Source: JAVBLV01 sp031553195
GTDB lineage: Bacteria > Bacteroidota > Bacteroidia > Bacteroidales > P3
Direction: 5' to 3'
Length of the DNA: 22,692 bases
Assembly (NCBI GenBank): GCA_031553195.1
Contig: JAVBLV010000003.1
Span: 1 to 22,692 of the forward strand
Below the pieces are notes generated by a model, which was not told where the DNA came from, ran no database searches, and saw only the letters and a list, made by a program, of their open reading frames with translations. The position numbers and the translations under genes were made by a program. Below are positions 8,900 to 18,242 of the stretch, in pieces (positions within the stretch are counted from its first letter, which is position 1; the number at the start of each line of letters is the position of its first letter).

Positions 8900-9421
8900 A
8901 CATTTATTCGTATACTAAAAATTGAAGGATGCTTAAATTTTTGTTCACGCGTTTCGATATTATCAACAAGAACCAATAAATCCGAATATTACTAACCCCC
9001 AAGTTCAATCATTGACTCAAGTCCTTACAACAAATTTAAAATCAAAACTATAAAATTTATTTTAATGATCAACTTTTGTATATTTCAGCAAATCAATTAT
9101 TTGGATAAACAGATAAACATTTTTAAATATTCAAGAAATGACCATTTTTTATTAACGCCAGAATGAACCAAGTATTTAGCTAGCCAGCATTCATTAACAA
9201 ACATCTTGTAGTAGAAAAACACAGATTCTTCAGGATTCGTATTGAAAATAAAATCAACAACTGCTTTATCACTTCATCATATTACAAAACTCGTCAAGCA
9301 ACTCCTAATAATACATGCAAATGTACAAAATTTTCTAACCTAAGAAAATTATTTCGCAATTTAACATTTTTATATATCTGACAATAAATCGGTTAATATG
9401 TTTAAGAGTCCATGTAAAATA
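8900..9421. other. AT-rich gap without a convincing gene
   Basis: About 520 bases between the start of the response regulator and the terminator of the large secreted-protein gene. I see no recognisable gene, RNA or repeat. The longest protein-like stretch is a 58-codon open frame on the minus strand (9273-9097), preceded by two in-frame stops and without a start near its beginning. It has two tryptophans and many aromatic residues and matches no family I know. It may be a gene remnant or chance. The regulator's promoter must lie near 8900, but no clear -7 box is visible. Confidence 0.4.
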
Positions 9422-9455
9422 TTAATCAGCAAACAATTTCTCGCTTGCTGATTAA
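9422..9455 (-). terminator. Terminator after the T9SS protein gene
   Basis: A perfect 11-bp inverted repeat (TTAATCAGCAA and TTGCTGATTAA) with a 12-base loop lies 68-101 bases after the stop codon of the 9523-13725 gene. On the minus strand the stem is followed by an AT-rich stretch (ATATTTTACA); on the plus strand a five-T run follows. It is best read as an intrinsic terminator of the secreted-protein transcript. Confidence 0.6.
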
Positions 9456-9522
9456 CATTTTTACAGTAATAAATAATTACCGGAATAAAATAAATGATTA
9501 TTTATTATAATCCTGGACTTCT

Positions 9523-12500
9523 TTATTTTTTGATCAGTTTACTTGTTGTTTTTATATTTTTATCTTGTAGATCGATAAAATAAATACCTGTGTTCAAATG
9601 TCTAAGGTCAATTATTTCCTTGGCGTTTTGAATTTTAGTTTCCAACAATATTTTTCCTGAAACATCATAAATCTTAGCTTTTAGGCCCGTTGCATTCTCA
9701 ATAGTTATTTTATCGGTAACAGGATTCGGATAAACTTTAATATCTCTATTGTTTAAAGAAACTGTATTGATTCCAATAAAATCATAAGGAGTATACAACA
9801 TTACTATTTCAGAATTGCCCCCAATTAAGCCTAATGATGTTCCTGCGCCTGTAGCAACATCTATTTCAATTAATTTACCTTCGCTATCATTGCAATATGC
9901 CCAAAATAACCGGCCGGAAGGATAATCAAAAGCCATTGATTGGAGGTAACTCGGAGCGCTGATTCCTGTAGCTCCTATAAGAGAAGATACCCCTGTGGTT
10001 TTGTTAATAGCATAAAAATTCGATGTTCTTGAAACTCCATACAATTGCCCATCCCCACTGCACGCCAAAGTCAAAAATTGTTGATCTAATTCTTTTGAAA
10101 ACGTAGCTTCTCCTGTATTAATATCAACCGTGTACAGATCAACCTTCTGAGTTTCGCTATTGGGTATTATTGCATACAGTGTATTTGTCGAATAATCAAA
10201 AGCTACATCACTTGGAGAAATAGTGGATGGGTGGGTAGCCGTTTGAGTCCAGTTTTTAGTGAAAGATATAAAGTTTGCCGGTCCCGAATTATTACGCGTA
10301 AAAGCATATAAAGATTCGCTATAATATACGCCTCCGGAAAGGTTATTTGACCCATCTGTATATGTACTTTCAACGGTAACCGTTGTAGGATTATTTGACA
10401 TAAATGAAACAAATCCTTTTGGAGAAGAATTATTATCTTCATATATTCGGTAACCATAAAGTTTAACAGGACTCTGATATGATATTGAAGTGGTTGCCGT
10501 ATCATTATTATGATTCATATCTCCCGTTAAATCGGTATATGCTTTTATCCTATACATATTGTACGTTGATACATTGACAGGCGTGCCGAATGAAAAAGAA
10601 GTAATTTGGCCTGGGACTATATTTCCCGTGAAAGATTCCACAACAGGAGTTCCCCCATTAACGCTATATGCCACATTCATCGAAGTAATGGCATTTAATC
10701 CCAGATTTTGAATATTAACCTTAACGGTGGCAGAGGAGGAACCTCCAATAGTAGGAGAAACGATTGCAAGCATTTTTGCATCATAAGCCAAAGGAGTTAT
10801 ACATTCTATGTCTGCTTTCCATCCGCTCGCATTGCTTCCGCTATTTTTCTTGAAAACAAACGTAAGCGCGCCGTCTTCGCTATAAGACATAAACGTGGGT
10901 AACTGAGCATCTAAACTTCCTGTTAAATATCCTAGAAGATTGTTCGAATTTGCAGTAGTAGTTCCTTGATAAACAAACAGGGTATCGCCAGGTATAGGGA
11001 ACATACCCAAAAAGAGTTGATAAGGAACCGAATTAAATTCGTTAAAAGTTACTTTTAACCGGTCTCCTACCGTAGAAGGTTTAAAAGTCATTTTTTGCAC
11101 AACTCCCTCTCCTGAAATATAATCTTCATAAACGCCGTCGTCTACAAAAGGAATATTACAAGTTGTTACTATAGAATCCGATTTTATAATGGCAATATTT
11201 CCATAATTTGTCACCTCCTTAGTCAAGGTGTCGTTCGCCGCTTTTTCGTCATCTGTAAGCTCCGTAGAGACTTTTACAGCATGGGTTTGCACGACGGAAA
11301 GATCTGCTTTCGCCGCAAAAGTATAAGTATACTCAGATAAATAGGAAATTGTAGCCGTAATGGTTTCCGTGGCTACAACCGTTCCATTCACTTCCAATTT
11401 AACCGGAACAGAAGCAACAGAACTCGAACTAAAGTTTTTAACCGTTACGCTCACTTCTTCTGTTGCGGATAAATTTGCATCAGAAACCGGTTTATTTACA
11501 GATATAACCGCCATATCAGGTCCTGCTGTATGGTTATAAATTTCAATATCGTCCAAGGCAATTCCATAACCATATTTAGCGGTACCTTCAAAAGCGATAT
11601 AATAATCATCCGATCCATTGGGAAGCGGAAGCAATTCTTCTCTCCAATCAGGAATATTATTGGTATACTCAGCTAATAAAGTCCAAGTCCCGGAAGCAGA
11701 ATTTTTATAATAAACCCTTAATTCATCCTGATCATTTTCCCATTTTTCTTGCGTATGCCAAAATCTTAATGCAGGGGTGGTTAAAGTTGTAATGTCTATT
11801 CTGGGAGTTATTAATTTTGTTACATCCGGAGTCTTTTTATTGTTATTTTTGAATATCATATCATATGTGCCGGTATGCGCCGAAGCAGGATTGTCTCCAT
11901 TTCCTTCTGCTCTTGCCCATGCAACTTGTCCCGATACTTGCTCCTGAGGCCAACATGGCGTTGATACGACAGCGCCGTCTTCAAACCCGTATGACCACGG
12001 AAAAGCGTTAATAGTTGCACAGCTAAGCGTTGTGAATGTCTGACCTTCGATAGAATCAGTATAATGCGTCGCATCACAGGCGCTTTTCACATCCCACGTA
12101 AAATCTGTTCCCATCGGCAAATTCGATATCGTAATATTTTTACTTCCGGTTAAAAATGTAAGAGTGTCATCCGTTGTTTTAATTTTGAGAATATACGAAA
12201 GCGCGTCTCCTTCCCAAGAAAAGTCAGCCGATGTATAATTCGGAACTACAGTTAAATTTGTCGGAGGCGTTGCATGACAATCCGAAACTTCCATAATCAT
12301 ACGAACGGCAACAGATCCAAAACCAGACACCGGCCTCAGTATATTTCCGTCTTTCAGATAAAAATTTTTATTTGAAACAGAATCATAAGAGATGGAAATA
12401 TTGGTTGTTGTAAGTTGGTTTACACACAAAAAATAATTACCTGGAGTCAATGTAGTTGCAGGAATATTTATTACTGATAATCCTTTTATGTTCCTTGTTG

Positions 12501-13725
12501 CTGTTTGAGTAAACAAAGGCTCGGCAATAATTGTAGTATCGTTGCTCATGCTATACAACGCTATACTGTAGTTTAAAGTTGCGCTTGCCCCAAATCCAAC
12601 AGCCACCTGAGACAATGTTACAGCAGAAGTAATGTTATAAATATTTCCAAAAGAAACAGTACTCGTGTTGTTTCCTATCCCATTTGTAAAAAAAGTCGCC
12701 TTATCCACGGCAAACAAATTGAGGGTCCCGTTGAACGCAATAGAAGACGTATTATCTACAGGATTTTCATCCGTTTCATCAGCTGAAACAACATAATCTA
12801 ACGCATTGTTTCCAAGAACAACGTTAACAGGAGGATCTATAGACATCTCTGCTGAAGTTGAACCAGGCGTTAAAGAAGCAATCGACGTAGAACTACCCAC
12901 GGAACTGCCGTTTAGCATAGCGGAAAGTTTTACGTTTGTTTGCGTTTCCGTACCACTATTCTTTGCTTTGGCAGGAGGAAGCATTTGCGAAACGGGAACC
13001 TGCGTATAGGGGTAATTGAATACCAGAGTCAAATCATTGTCAAAAGGAGTTGTAACAGAAATATCATCAATGGCTGTGTAAAAAAGATCATTTGGGGAGT
13101 ACGAATGGAATCCAAGATAATATGATCCGGATGTAGTTGGCGTAAACGTCTTGGTAATTAAAGTCCAGGCGCCGTAGTCCTGAGTGGTATTAGTAAACAG
13201 CTGCGTCGTCATACCTGCAACAGTAGCCGCATTTCCAATCTTAACGTCTAATTTTTCAAATCCGCCATTATATCCCTGCATTCTCAACCAAAAACTGATA
13301 ACATATTCTTTTCCCGCAGTCATATTGATAGATGGCGAAAACAACCATGCATTATGCGCAACGGTTTCATTATAAATAATCCCTGCATACTTACTTCCCG
13401 AATGGGCAGACAAGCTGCCTGTAGAAGTAGGAATAGCGTTTGTGGTCCAAGCATTGCCGCCCGGCGTTGCAATACTCGTCCATCCCGTAGGAAAAGCGCC
13501 CCCTGTAGCCGTTTCAAATCCTTCGGAAAAAACAGGCATACCCGACGCTTTTTTTACAAAAGCAGGAGATACTACAAAAGAAGAGTTCATGTCAAGCGCC
13601 GACAGATTAACCGATTCTACAGATTTTTTTTGTGCCGCAGACGTTTTCAATTTTTTCTCTACAATCTGCGCATTAGTCATGCCAAAAGCGAGCATAACAA
13701 TTAATAACGTTATTATTCTTTTCAT
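9523..13725 (-). CDS. Large secreted multidomain protein with T9SS sorting domain
   Basis: This protein is probably exported by Sec, moved across the outer membrane by the type IX system and anchored to the surface. The 1400 residues start with a signal peptide (1-19, cleavage after TNA). Then come a gingipain-type cleaved-adhesin/MAM-like beta domain (about 66-226), a CARDB-like domain (231-331), a beta-rich stretch I cannot assign (335-482), a fibronectin-III-like domain (487-568), a second MAM-like domain (575-733), a CARDB-like domain (737-840), a CUB-like domain (848-978), another CARDB-like domain (981-1084), a propeller-like region of short repeats (about 1087-1312) and the T9SS type A C-terminal signal (about 1328-1400, VYPNPVTDKI and NTGIYFIDL). 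No protease or glycosidase active site is visible, so an adhesive or binding role is inferred. It follows the C69 peptidase gene by 68 bases. Confidence 0.9.
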   Translation of the reverse strand: MKRIITLLIVMLAFGMTNAQIVEKKLKTSAAQKKSVESVNLSALDMNSSFVVSPAFVKKASGMPVFSEGFETATGGAFPTGWTSIATPGGNAWTTNAIPTSTGSLSAHSGSKYAGIIYNETVAHNAWLFSPSINMTAGKEYVISFWLRMQGYNGGFEKLDVKIGNAATVAGMTTQLFTNTTQDYGAWTLITKTFTPTTSGSYYLGFHSYSPNDLFYTAIDDISVTTPFDNDLTLVFNYPYTQVPVSQMLPPAKAKNSGTETQTNVKLSAMLNGSSVGSSTSIASLTPGSTSAEMSIDPPVNVVLGNNALDYVVSADETDENPVDNTSSIAFNGTLNLFAVDKATFFTNGIGNNTSTVSFGNIYNITSAVTLSQVAVGFGASATLNYSIALYSMSNDTTIIAEPLFTQTATRNIKGLSVINIPATTLTPGNYFLCVNQLTTTNISISYDSVSNKNFYLKDGNILRPVSGFGSVAVRMIMEVSDCHATPPTNLTVVPNYTSADFSWEGDALSYILKIKTTDDTLTFLTGSKNITISNLPMGTDFTWDVKSACDATHYTDSIEGQTFTTLSCATINAFPWSYGFEDGAVVSTPCWPQEQVSGQVAWARAEGNGDNPASAHTGTYDMIFKNNNKKTPDVTKLITPRIDITTLTTPALRFWHTQEKWENDQDELRVYYKNSASGTWTLLAEYTNNIPDWREELLPLPNGSDDYYIAFEGTAKYGYGIALDDIEIYNHTAGPDMAVISVNKPVSDANLSATEEVSVTVKNFSSSSVASVPVKLEVNGTVVATETITATISYLSEYTYTFAAKADLSVVQTHAVKVSTELTDDEKAANDTLTKEVTNYGNIAIIKSDSIVTTCNIPFVDDGVYEDYISGEGVVQKMTFKPSTVGDRLKVTFNEFNSVPYQLFLGMFPIPGDTLFVYQGTTTANSNNLLGYLTGSLDAQLPTFMSYSEDGALTFVFKKNSGSNASGWKADIECITPLAYDAKMLAIVSPTIGGSSSATVKVNIQNLGLNAITSMNVAYSVNGGTPVVESFTGNIVPGQITSFSFGTPVNVSTYNMYRIKAYTDLTGDMNHNNDTATTSISYQSPVKLYGYRIYEDNNSSPKGFVSFMSNNPTTVTVESTYTDGSNNLSGGVYYSESLYAFTRNNSGPANFISFTKNWTQTATHPSTISPSDVAFDYSTNTLYAIIPNSETQKVDLYTVDINTGEATFSKELDQQFLTLACSGDGQLYGVSRTSNFYAINKTTGVSSLIGATGISAPSYLQSMAFDYPSGRLFWAYCNDSEGKLIEIDVATGAGTSLGLIGGNSEIVMLYTPYDFIGINTVSLNNRDIKVYPNPVTDKITIENATGLKAKIYDVSGKILLETKIQNAKEIIDLRHLNTGIYFIDLQDKNIKTTSKLIKK

Positions 13726-13793
13726 AAGGTTTGATTTTTAGTAAATTATGAGATCTATTATTAAATTCTTCAGATACAGTGCAATATCAAAAT

Positions 13794-15602
13794 TTATTTA
13801 TCCTTCCCCAAATCCCTGATTACATCTCCATGTTGATTGATAATAAGTTGATACCACCAATCGGGATAACGAGGCATGTTGGGAGCTACATTTTGTCCTT
13901 TGCGGTAAGGACTTTCTTTAAATTTTCCGTTTTCTTCTTTCTTAATATTTCCATCTATATATTTCACAAGCAGATATTCGCTCAGTTTTTTCCAACGTTT
14001 AAACATGATATCTGCCTGATTCTTGGAAAAATCATTCAACATACTGCGAACAGCTTGTTCTCCCTTTCCATCATTCCATTTAGCTTTAGCATTTTCGTCC
14101 ATAGATTTAACCGCGCCAATAAAACTATATTCCAATTCGCTTTGGGCTTTTTGAACATCTTTAATCATGCTGTTATATCTCAAGTACGCAAAATTAGTTA
14201 CTTGGTTAAATAACCAAAATGCCGAAGTTTCGGAATATTCGCACATACTGCCGTTCCCTTCTTTAAAACATTCCGGAACAGAAGTAATTCCGCAATACAT
14301 AGGACAATAAATGGCGCTATAAGTATCGTCAACGCCAAACCAAAGAATTCCGCCCACAGGGTCGGGAAGCCACGAACGGCATTGAGCAACAAAAGAAAAT
14401 CCGGTTTGTTGGGTAGAAGTCGCCCGTTCGTGGATATAATGTTTTCCATTCAATTCCCAAGTCATAGGTCTCCAACGGTAAGGGCACGCAAAAGGACCTG
14501 CTCCTATGTCTTTGGTCATATCCATGGGCGTTCCTTCATAATGATCGCGCATTAAACCAATCACATCCATTAAATCCAATTTCTTATCCGGTTTTATCCA
14601 AAGCGGCATTCTATTGTTAAGGTTCTTTCCCATGGCATAATCCTGATATTTATCCATTCCGGAATTTACCCTACGGAAAGCGGCCCATACGCGAGCTTCG
14701 CAAAAACGAGCGGCATCAAAAGTCAATGGGGCGTAAGTATCTGAAAAACTGAATTCTTCATCTTTTCCCATGAATAATTTCTTGGATTTTGCATACCCCA
14801 TTTTTGTCATTTCATCTTTACTGATCGGTTTTAAACGGGCAAAATCAATTACATCCGCCGAGTAAACACATTCTACTTCCGGTTTGAATATATTCGCTAA
14901 ATTTTTAGAACTAATACTTTTAAAGCTATTCTTTTGTTCCAATGGGAATTGCGTAATACGAGCTTGGTTTGCATGTCCGGAAATGTATCCGTCGGGAATG
15001 CGTAAAGCCACCCAAACTGCGCCTTTTGTCCAGCCTTTTACTATCTTGCCCTTGTCGTCCAAAACAGGCGCGCCTTTTCCAATCAACTCCATAATCCATA
15101 CTTCATTAGGATCGGAAATAGAAAATGATTCGCCGGAACTATAATAACCATATTCAGCCACTAATTCGGCCATAATTTTAATGGCTTCGCGCGCATTTTT
15201 AGCGCGTTGTAAGGTAATGTACATTAAACTTCCATAGTCTACCCCGCCAGTAGTATCCATTAAATCTTCAAGCCCTCCATAGGTAGTTTCGCTAATAGCC
15301 AATTGATGCTCATTCATGTTTCCCACAACAGAATAAACTTGTTTTACTTGCTTAATATGTCCAAGAGGTTTTCCGCTGTCCCAATCAATTACTTGGAAAA
15401 GACTACCTTCAGGGAAAGTAGCCGATTGCCGGTAATATAACTCTCCATATAAAGTATGCGAATCGGCGGCATAGGTAATAAAGGTGGAGCCGTCTTTAGA
15501 CGCTCCTTTGGTTATAATAAAATTGGTGCATGCCATTACAGGAGATATACCTGTAAAAAAGGCAATAATGCCCACAAGCAAAAAACTACAAACTTTTTTC
15601 AT
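13794..15602 (-). CDS. C69-family dipeptidase, secreted Ntn-hydrolase
   Basis: This is a peptidase of family C69 (dipeptidase A type), an N-terminal-nucleophile hydrolase that cleaves small peptides. The 602 residues begin with a hydrophobic signal peptide (1-24), and processing in front of Cys25 (VMA|CTNFIITKGAS) exposes the catalytic cysteine. The context VMAC could be mistaken for a lipobox, but CTNF followed by a conserved small-residue stretch and YAADSHT is the C69 active-site region. Other family-like segments are GSLMYITLQRAKNAREAI and the tryptophan-rich middle (CPYRWRPMTWEL). It probably acts in the periplasm on peptides used as nutrients. It follows the phosphofructokinase gene by 30 bases on the same strand and is likely co-transcribed with it. 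Confidence 0.93.
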   Translation of the reverse strand: MKKVCSFLLVGIIAFFTGISPVMACTNFIITKGASKDGSTFITYAADSHTLYGELYYRQSATFPEGSLFQVIDWDSGKPLGHIKQVKQVYSVVGNMNEHQLAISETTYGGLEDLMDTTGGVDYGSLMYITLQRAKNAREAIKIMAELVAEYGYYSSGESFSISDPNEVWIMELIGKGAPVLDDKGKIVKGWTKGAVWVALRIPDGYISGHANQARITQFPLEQKNSFKSISSKNLANIFKPEVECVYSADVIDFARLKPISKDEMTKMGYAKSKKLFMGKDEEFSFSDTYAPLTFDAARFCEARVWAAFRRVNSGMDKYQDYAMGKNLNNRMPLWIKPDKKLDLMDVIGLMRDHYEGTPMDMTKDIGAGPFACPYRWRPMTWELNGKHYIHERATSTQQTGFSFVAQCRSWLPDPVGGILWFGVDDTYSAIYCPMYCGITSVPECFKEGNGSMCEYSETSAFWLFNQVTNFAYLRYNSMIKDVQKAQSELEYSFIGAVKSMDENAKAKWNDGKGEQAVRSMLNDFSKNQADIMFKRWKKLSEYLLVKYIDGNIKKEENGKFKESPYRKGQNVAPNMPRYPDWWYQLIINQHGDVIRDLGKDK

Positions 15603-15632
15603 TCGATAAACTATTTATATTATTACTCTAAA

Positions 15633-16868
15633 TTATTCTTTCGGCAACACTACCGGGAAATCATATACAAACTCAGAAAGTTTCGGTTCTCCCAAAATCT
15701 GTTTCAGGAAATCTTTATATGCATCGGTGAAACTAAATTCATTGGCATTATAATATTCTTCAGGCAAAGAACGGTTTCCTATGCTCCCCATGTCGATAGA
15801 AGAAGTATTGTATTCTTCCATTTCATCATAAGTAACAACGCTATTTAAAACCGGCATTTGCCCGTAATCTTCCCTTAAGAGCAGGTCTACAACTTTATCG
15901 CCTAAGGTAGAATTCAACCTTCTATCGTAAGGATGACAAAAACCTGCGCGAGGATAATATCCTGTTACCTGCGCGCGCGCGTCTATTTTCAGTTTTTTGG
16001 ATATCTCCGACGAAATCAATCCGCTGATTCCTCCTAGTCGAGGGTGTCCGAATTCATCTTGTTCGGTACTGGCGTATACAACCTCTACTTTTCCGGTTTC
16101 ATCATTGTACCAACGCGTTCCTTCCGAAACAGGAATTATCAATGATTTTTTACGACTACTCAAGTATGCTTCCCTTACCGTTTCCAAAAAGAACTCTTTA
16201 CGTTCTTTGGTAATTTCTATCTCGGGAACAAGGCATATTTCGCCGCCGCCAAAAGAACCCGAACCGGTCAACCATCCGGCGTCCCGTCCCATTACTTCTA
16301 CAACCATAATCCGCGAATGCGATTCGGCCGTGGTGCGCAAACGACTGCAAAATTCGGCAATAGAAGCGGCCGCAGACGGAAATCCCGGACAAACCACCGC
16401 TTCGATGGTTTTGTCTCCAAAGGTATGCCAACTACGGGTACGCAAATCGTTATCAATAGTTTTGGGGAATCCTATTACCGGAATGCCCTCTGTTTCATAT
16501 AAACGTTTGGCGGCTCCGTTGGTATCGTCTCCGCCGATGCTTACCAAAACGTCAATCCCATATCTTTTTAAATTTTTCAGAATTTGAGGAACCCGGTTTT
16601 CCGGATTCTTTTTTGAAGGAAAAGGATTCGTTCTGCTCGAACGCAATGCAGTTCCGCCATATATTCCATTGTATGGCTGATTGGTTAAATCCACCACGTC
16701 GCCGTCTCCCAGAAGACCTTTCCAGCCATGACGGATTCCATAAACTTTATATCCAAGCAGAGACGCTCGATTCCTCACCATCTCTACGCTTGAGTTAATT
16801 GCAGGCGTATCGCCGCCGCCTGTTAAAATGGCAAGCGTTTTGCCTTTGAATATTTTATGTTCTTTCAT
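15633..16868 (-). CDS. pfp: Pyrophosphate-dependent 6-phosphofructokinase
   Basis: This enzyme interconverts fructose 6-phosphate and fructose 1,6-bisphosphate in glycolysis. The 411-residue protein has the PFK motifs GGGDTPAIN (17-25), GGTALRSSR (71-79), IGGDDT (111-116), PKTIDND (135-141, catalytic Asp139), MGRDAGW (193-199) and PRAGFCHPYDR (306-316). Two residues that decide the phosphoryl donor are those of the pyrophosphate type: Asp115 where ATP-enzymes have Gly (GGDGS), and Lys136 where they have Gly (PGTIDND). The reaction should therefore use PPi and be reversible. I chose the ATG at 16868 rather than the in-frame ATG at 16931, because the extra 21 residues are not family-like and a good -7 box lies inside them. 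It heads the gene row with the C69 peptidase. Confidence 0.93.
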   Translation of the reverse strand: MKEHKIFKGKTLAILTGGGDTPAINSSVEMVRNRASLLGYKVYGIRHGWKGLLGDGDVVDLTNQPYNGIYGGTALRSSRTNPFPSKKNPENRVPQILKNLKRYGIDVLVSIGGDDTNGAAKRLYETEGIPVIGFPKTIDNDLRTRSWHTFGDKTIEAVVCPGFPSAAASIAEFCSRLRTTAESHSRIMVVEVMGRDAGWLTGSGSFGGGEICLVPEIEITKERKEFFLETVREAYLSSRKKSLIIPVSEGTRWYNDETGKVEVVYASTEQDEFGHPRLGGISGLISSEISKKLKIDARAQVTGYYPRAGFCHPYDRRLNSTLGDKVVDLLLREDYGQMPVLNSVVTYDEMEEYNTSSIDMGSIGNRSLPEEYYNANEFSFTDAYKDFLKQILGEPKLSEFVYDFPVVLPKE

Positions 16869-16904
16869 TATTTTATATCTCTCGTTTAATGAATTATCAA
16901 ACAA

Positions 16905-16912
16905 CAAACTTA
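16905..16912 (-). promoter_or_regulatory. -7 promoter box of the phosphofructokinase gene
   Basis: On the minus strand TAAGTTTG fits TAnnTTTG and is preceded after 20 bases by TTTC, a 3-of-4 match to the -33 box. It lies 36 bases before the ATG at 16868 and inside the reading frame that would extend to 16931, which supports the shorter protein. Confidence 0.45.
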
Positions 16913-17044
16913 CAATGATTTTTTCAAACATGGAAACCTATTTTGCATACTTTTTGTTTTTTTTGGTTCAAAAAATAATAACATCCTGTTTATCAAAATA
17001 ATAACAGATACGAATATTCAATAAACAATTTTCTGATTTCTTCT

Positions 17045-17068
17045 TACTTTTGTAACGAAATTAGCCCG
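17045..17068 (+). promoter_or_regulatory. -7 box and shared leader motif of the YitT-family gene
   Basis: TACTTTTG (17045-17052) fits the -7 consensus. Eight bases later comes ATTAGCCCG (17060-17068), which is repeated at the same distance after the box in front of folK (18205-18213). No clear -33 TTTG is visible. The start codon at 17127 is 58 bases further on. Confidence 0.45.
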
Positions 17069-17126
17069 CAAACTAAAATTGCTTTACTCTCATTATACAT
17101 TTCTTACATTTAATGAAATATTCAAA

Positions 17127-18047
17127 ATGGCTTTATTTTTAAATAATAAAAAAATCTCCAAGAAGGGTGTTATTTCTTATGGAATAATTATCCTGGGATG
17201 TTTCTTGCTGTCTATCGGATTTAATTTTTTCATTACGCCTCATCATATTATTCCCGGCGGAGTTTATGGAATCGGTATTATTTTCAATGATTTAACTCAA
17301 GGGATGTTTTGGAAAATGGGGGAAGCCAACGGAGGATTCCCCGTAGGAACAGCCGGTTTTATTTTAGACATTCCCATCACTATAACAGGTATTATTATCT
17401 TGGGGCCCCGGTTTGGATTTAAAACTGTTTTCGGACTCTTCATGTGTATGATTTTTATGGATTATTGCGGGATTCCCAAGATGGCCCTGGTTCCCGGCGA
17501 TCCTTTGGTGTCGGCTATTTTCGGAGGAATTCTTATCGGCGGCGGCGTTGGTCTTATTTTTAAAGCAGATGGCGCTTCGGGAGGCACAGATACCATTGCC
17601 ATGATTTTGAATAAATTCACAAAACTTCCGTTGGGATTATTGGTCATATTGGTTGATTCATGTATAGTTCTATTCGGTTTGATCGCTTTCAGGGACTGGG
17701 CAATTCCTTTATATTCGTGGATTGCCATTTTCGTTTCGGGGAAAATGATTGATCTTTTTCTGAAAGGTTTTGTCATGCGAAAAGCGCTTTTCATCATTTC
17801 GGATAAACATGAGGAAATATCAAAATTTATCCTTACCCATTTGGAAAGAGGCGGAACTTATTTCAACGGAAGCGGGATGTACACAAACAATGAAAAAAAG
17901 ATTATTTTTACGGCCGTAAACCGTAAGCAATTACTTTTACTTCAAGAGGCTATTAATGAGATCGATTCAAACGCATTTGTAACCATAATGGAAACAAATG
18001 AGATATTAGGAGACGGATTTAAGTCGCTCTCGAAGAAAATACGATGA
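17127..18047 (+). CDS. YitT-family membrane protein (YitT/DUF2179)
   Basis: This is an inner-membrane protein of the YitT family; its substrate and role are not established. From the ATG at 17127 it has 306 residues, close to the family's usual 280-300. I see hydrophobic segments near 15-37, 75-93, 97-117, 127-147, 168-190 and 192-212, glycine-rich turns typical of the family (FITPHHIIPGGVYGIG, GADGASGGTDT-like segment at 147-156) and a soluble C-terminal DUF2179 domain (about 219-300, starting near RKALFIIS). An in-frame TTG at 17079 would add 16 residues that are not family-like, so the ATG is preferred. It is divergent from the phosphofructokinase gene and followed by a terminator-like hairpin. 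Confidence 0.92.
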   Translation: MALFLNNKKISKKGVISYGIIILGCFLLSIGFNFFITPHHIIPGGVYGIGIIFNDLTQGMFWKMGEANGGFPVGTAGFILDIPITITGIIILGPRFGFKTVFGLFMCMIFMDYCGIPKMALVPGDPLVSAIFGGILIGGGVGLIFKADGASGGTDTIAMILNKFTKLPLGLLVILVDSCIVLFGLIAFRDWAIPLYSWIAIFVSGKMIDLFLKGFVMRKALFIISDKHEEISKFILTHLERGGTYFNGSGMYTNNEKKIIFTAVNRKQLLLLQEAINEIDSNAFVTIMETNEILGDGFKSLSKKIR

Positions 18048-18111
18048 AGAAACAAAACACTTTTTGAATTTTTTCAATGGAGGGAACGGCATTTTTTAAG
18101 CACATAGCAAA

Positions 18112-18130
18112 ATTAAACCGAGGGTTTAAT
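18112..18130 (+). terminator. Terminator-like hairpin after the YitT-family gene
   Basis: ATTAAACC-GAG-GGTTTAAT forms a perfect 8-bp stem with a three-base loop, 65 bases after the stop codon. It is followed by GTTTGGGTTTTATTTTTT, a T-rich though interrupted tail. The stem is AT-rich, so strength is uncertain. Confidence 0.5.
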
Positions 18131-18189
18131 GTTTGGGTTTTATTTTTTAACTCTCAACATCAAGCTTTAAACAATTGCAAAATGCAAAT

Positions 18190-18213
18190 TAATTTTTGAC
18201 GCATATTAGCCCG
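18190..18213 (+). promoter_or_regulatory. Promoter-like site and shared leader motif before folK
   Basis: TAATTTTTG (18190-18198) resembles the -7 box with one extra T. It is followed by ACGCAT and ATTAGCCCG (18205-18213), the same nine bases found after the -7 box of the upstream YitT-family gene. The GTG start of folK is 30 bases downstream. Confidence 0.35.
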
Positions 18214-18242
18214 TTCAATAAATCAAAATTTAAAATTATTTT

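Noticed and set aside
15528..15545. Lipoprotein signal (VMAC) on the C69 peptidase
   Set aside because: The cysteine is the catalytic N-terminal nucleophile of family C69, followed by TNF as expected; a lipid anchor on it would block activity.
15997..16587. A 196-codon plus-strand frame opposite the phosphofructokinase
   Set aside because: It mirrors conserved enzyme codons; no start signal or family resemblance.
16869..16931. Longer start of the phosphofructokinase at 16931
   Set aside because: The extra 21 residues do not resemble family members, and a -7 promoter box lies within them.
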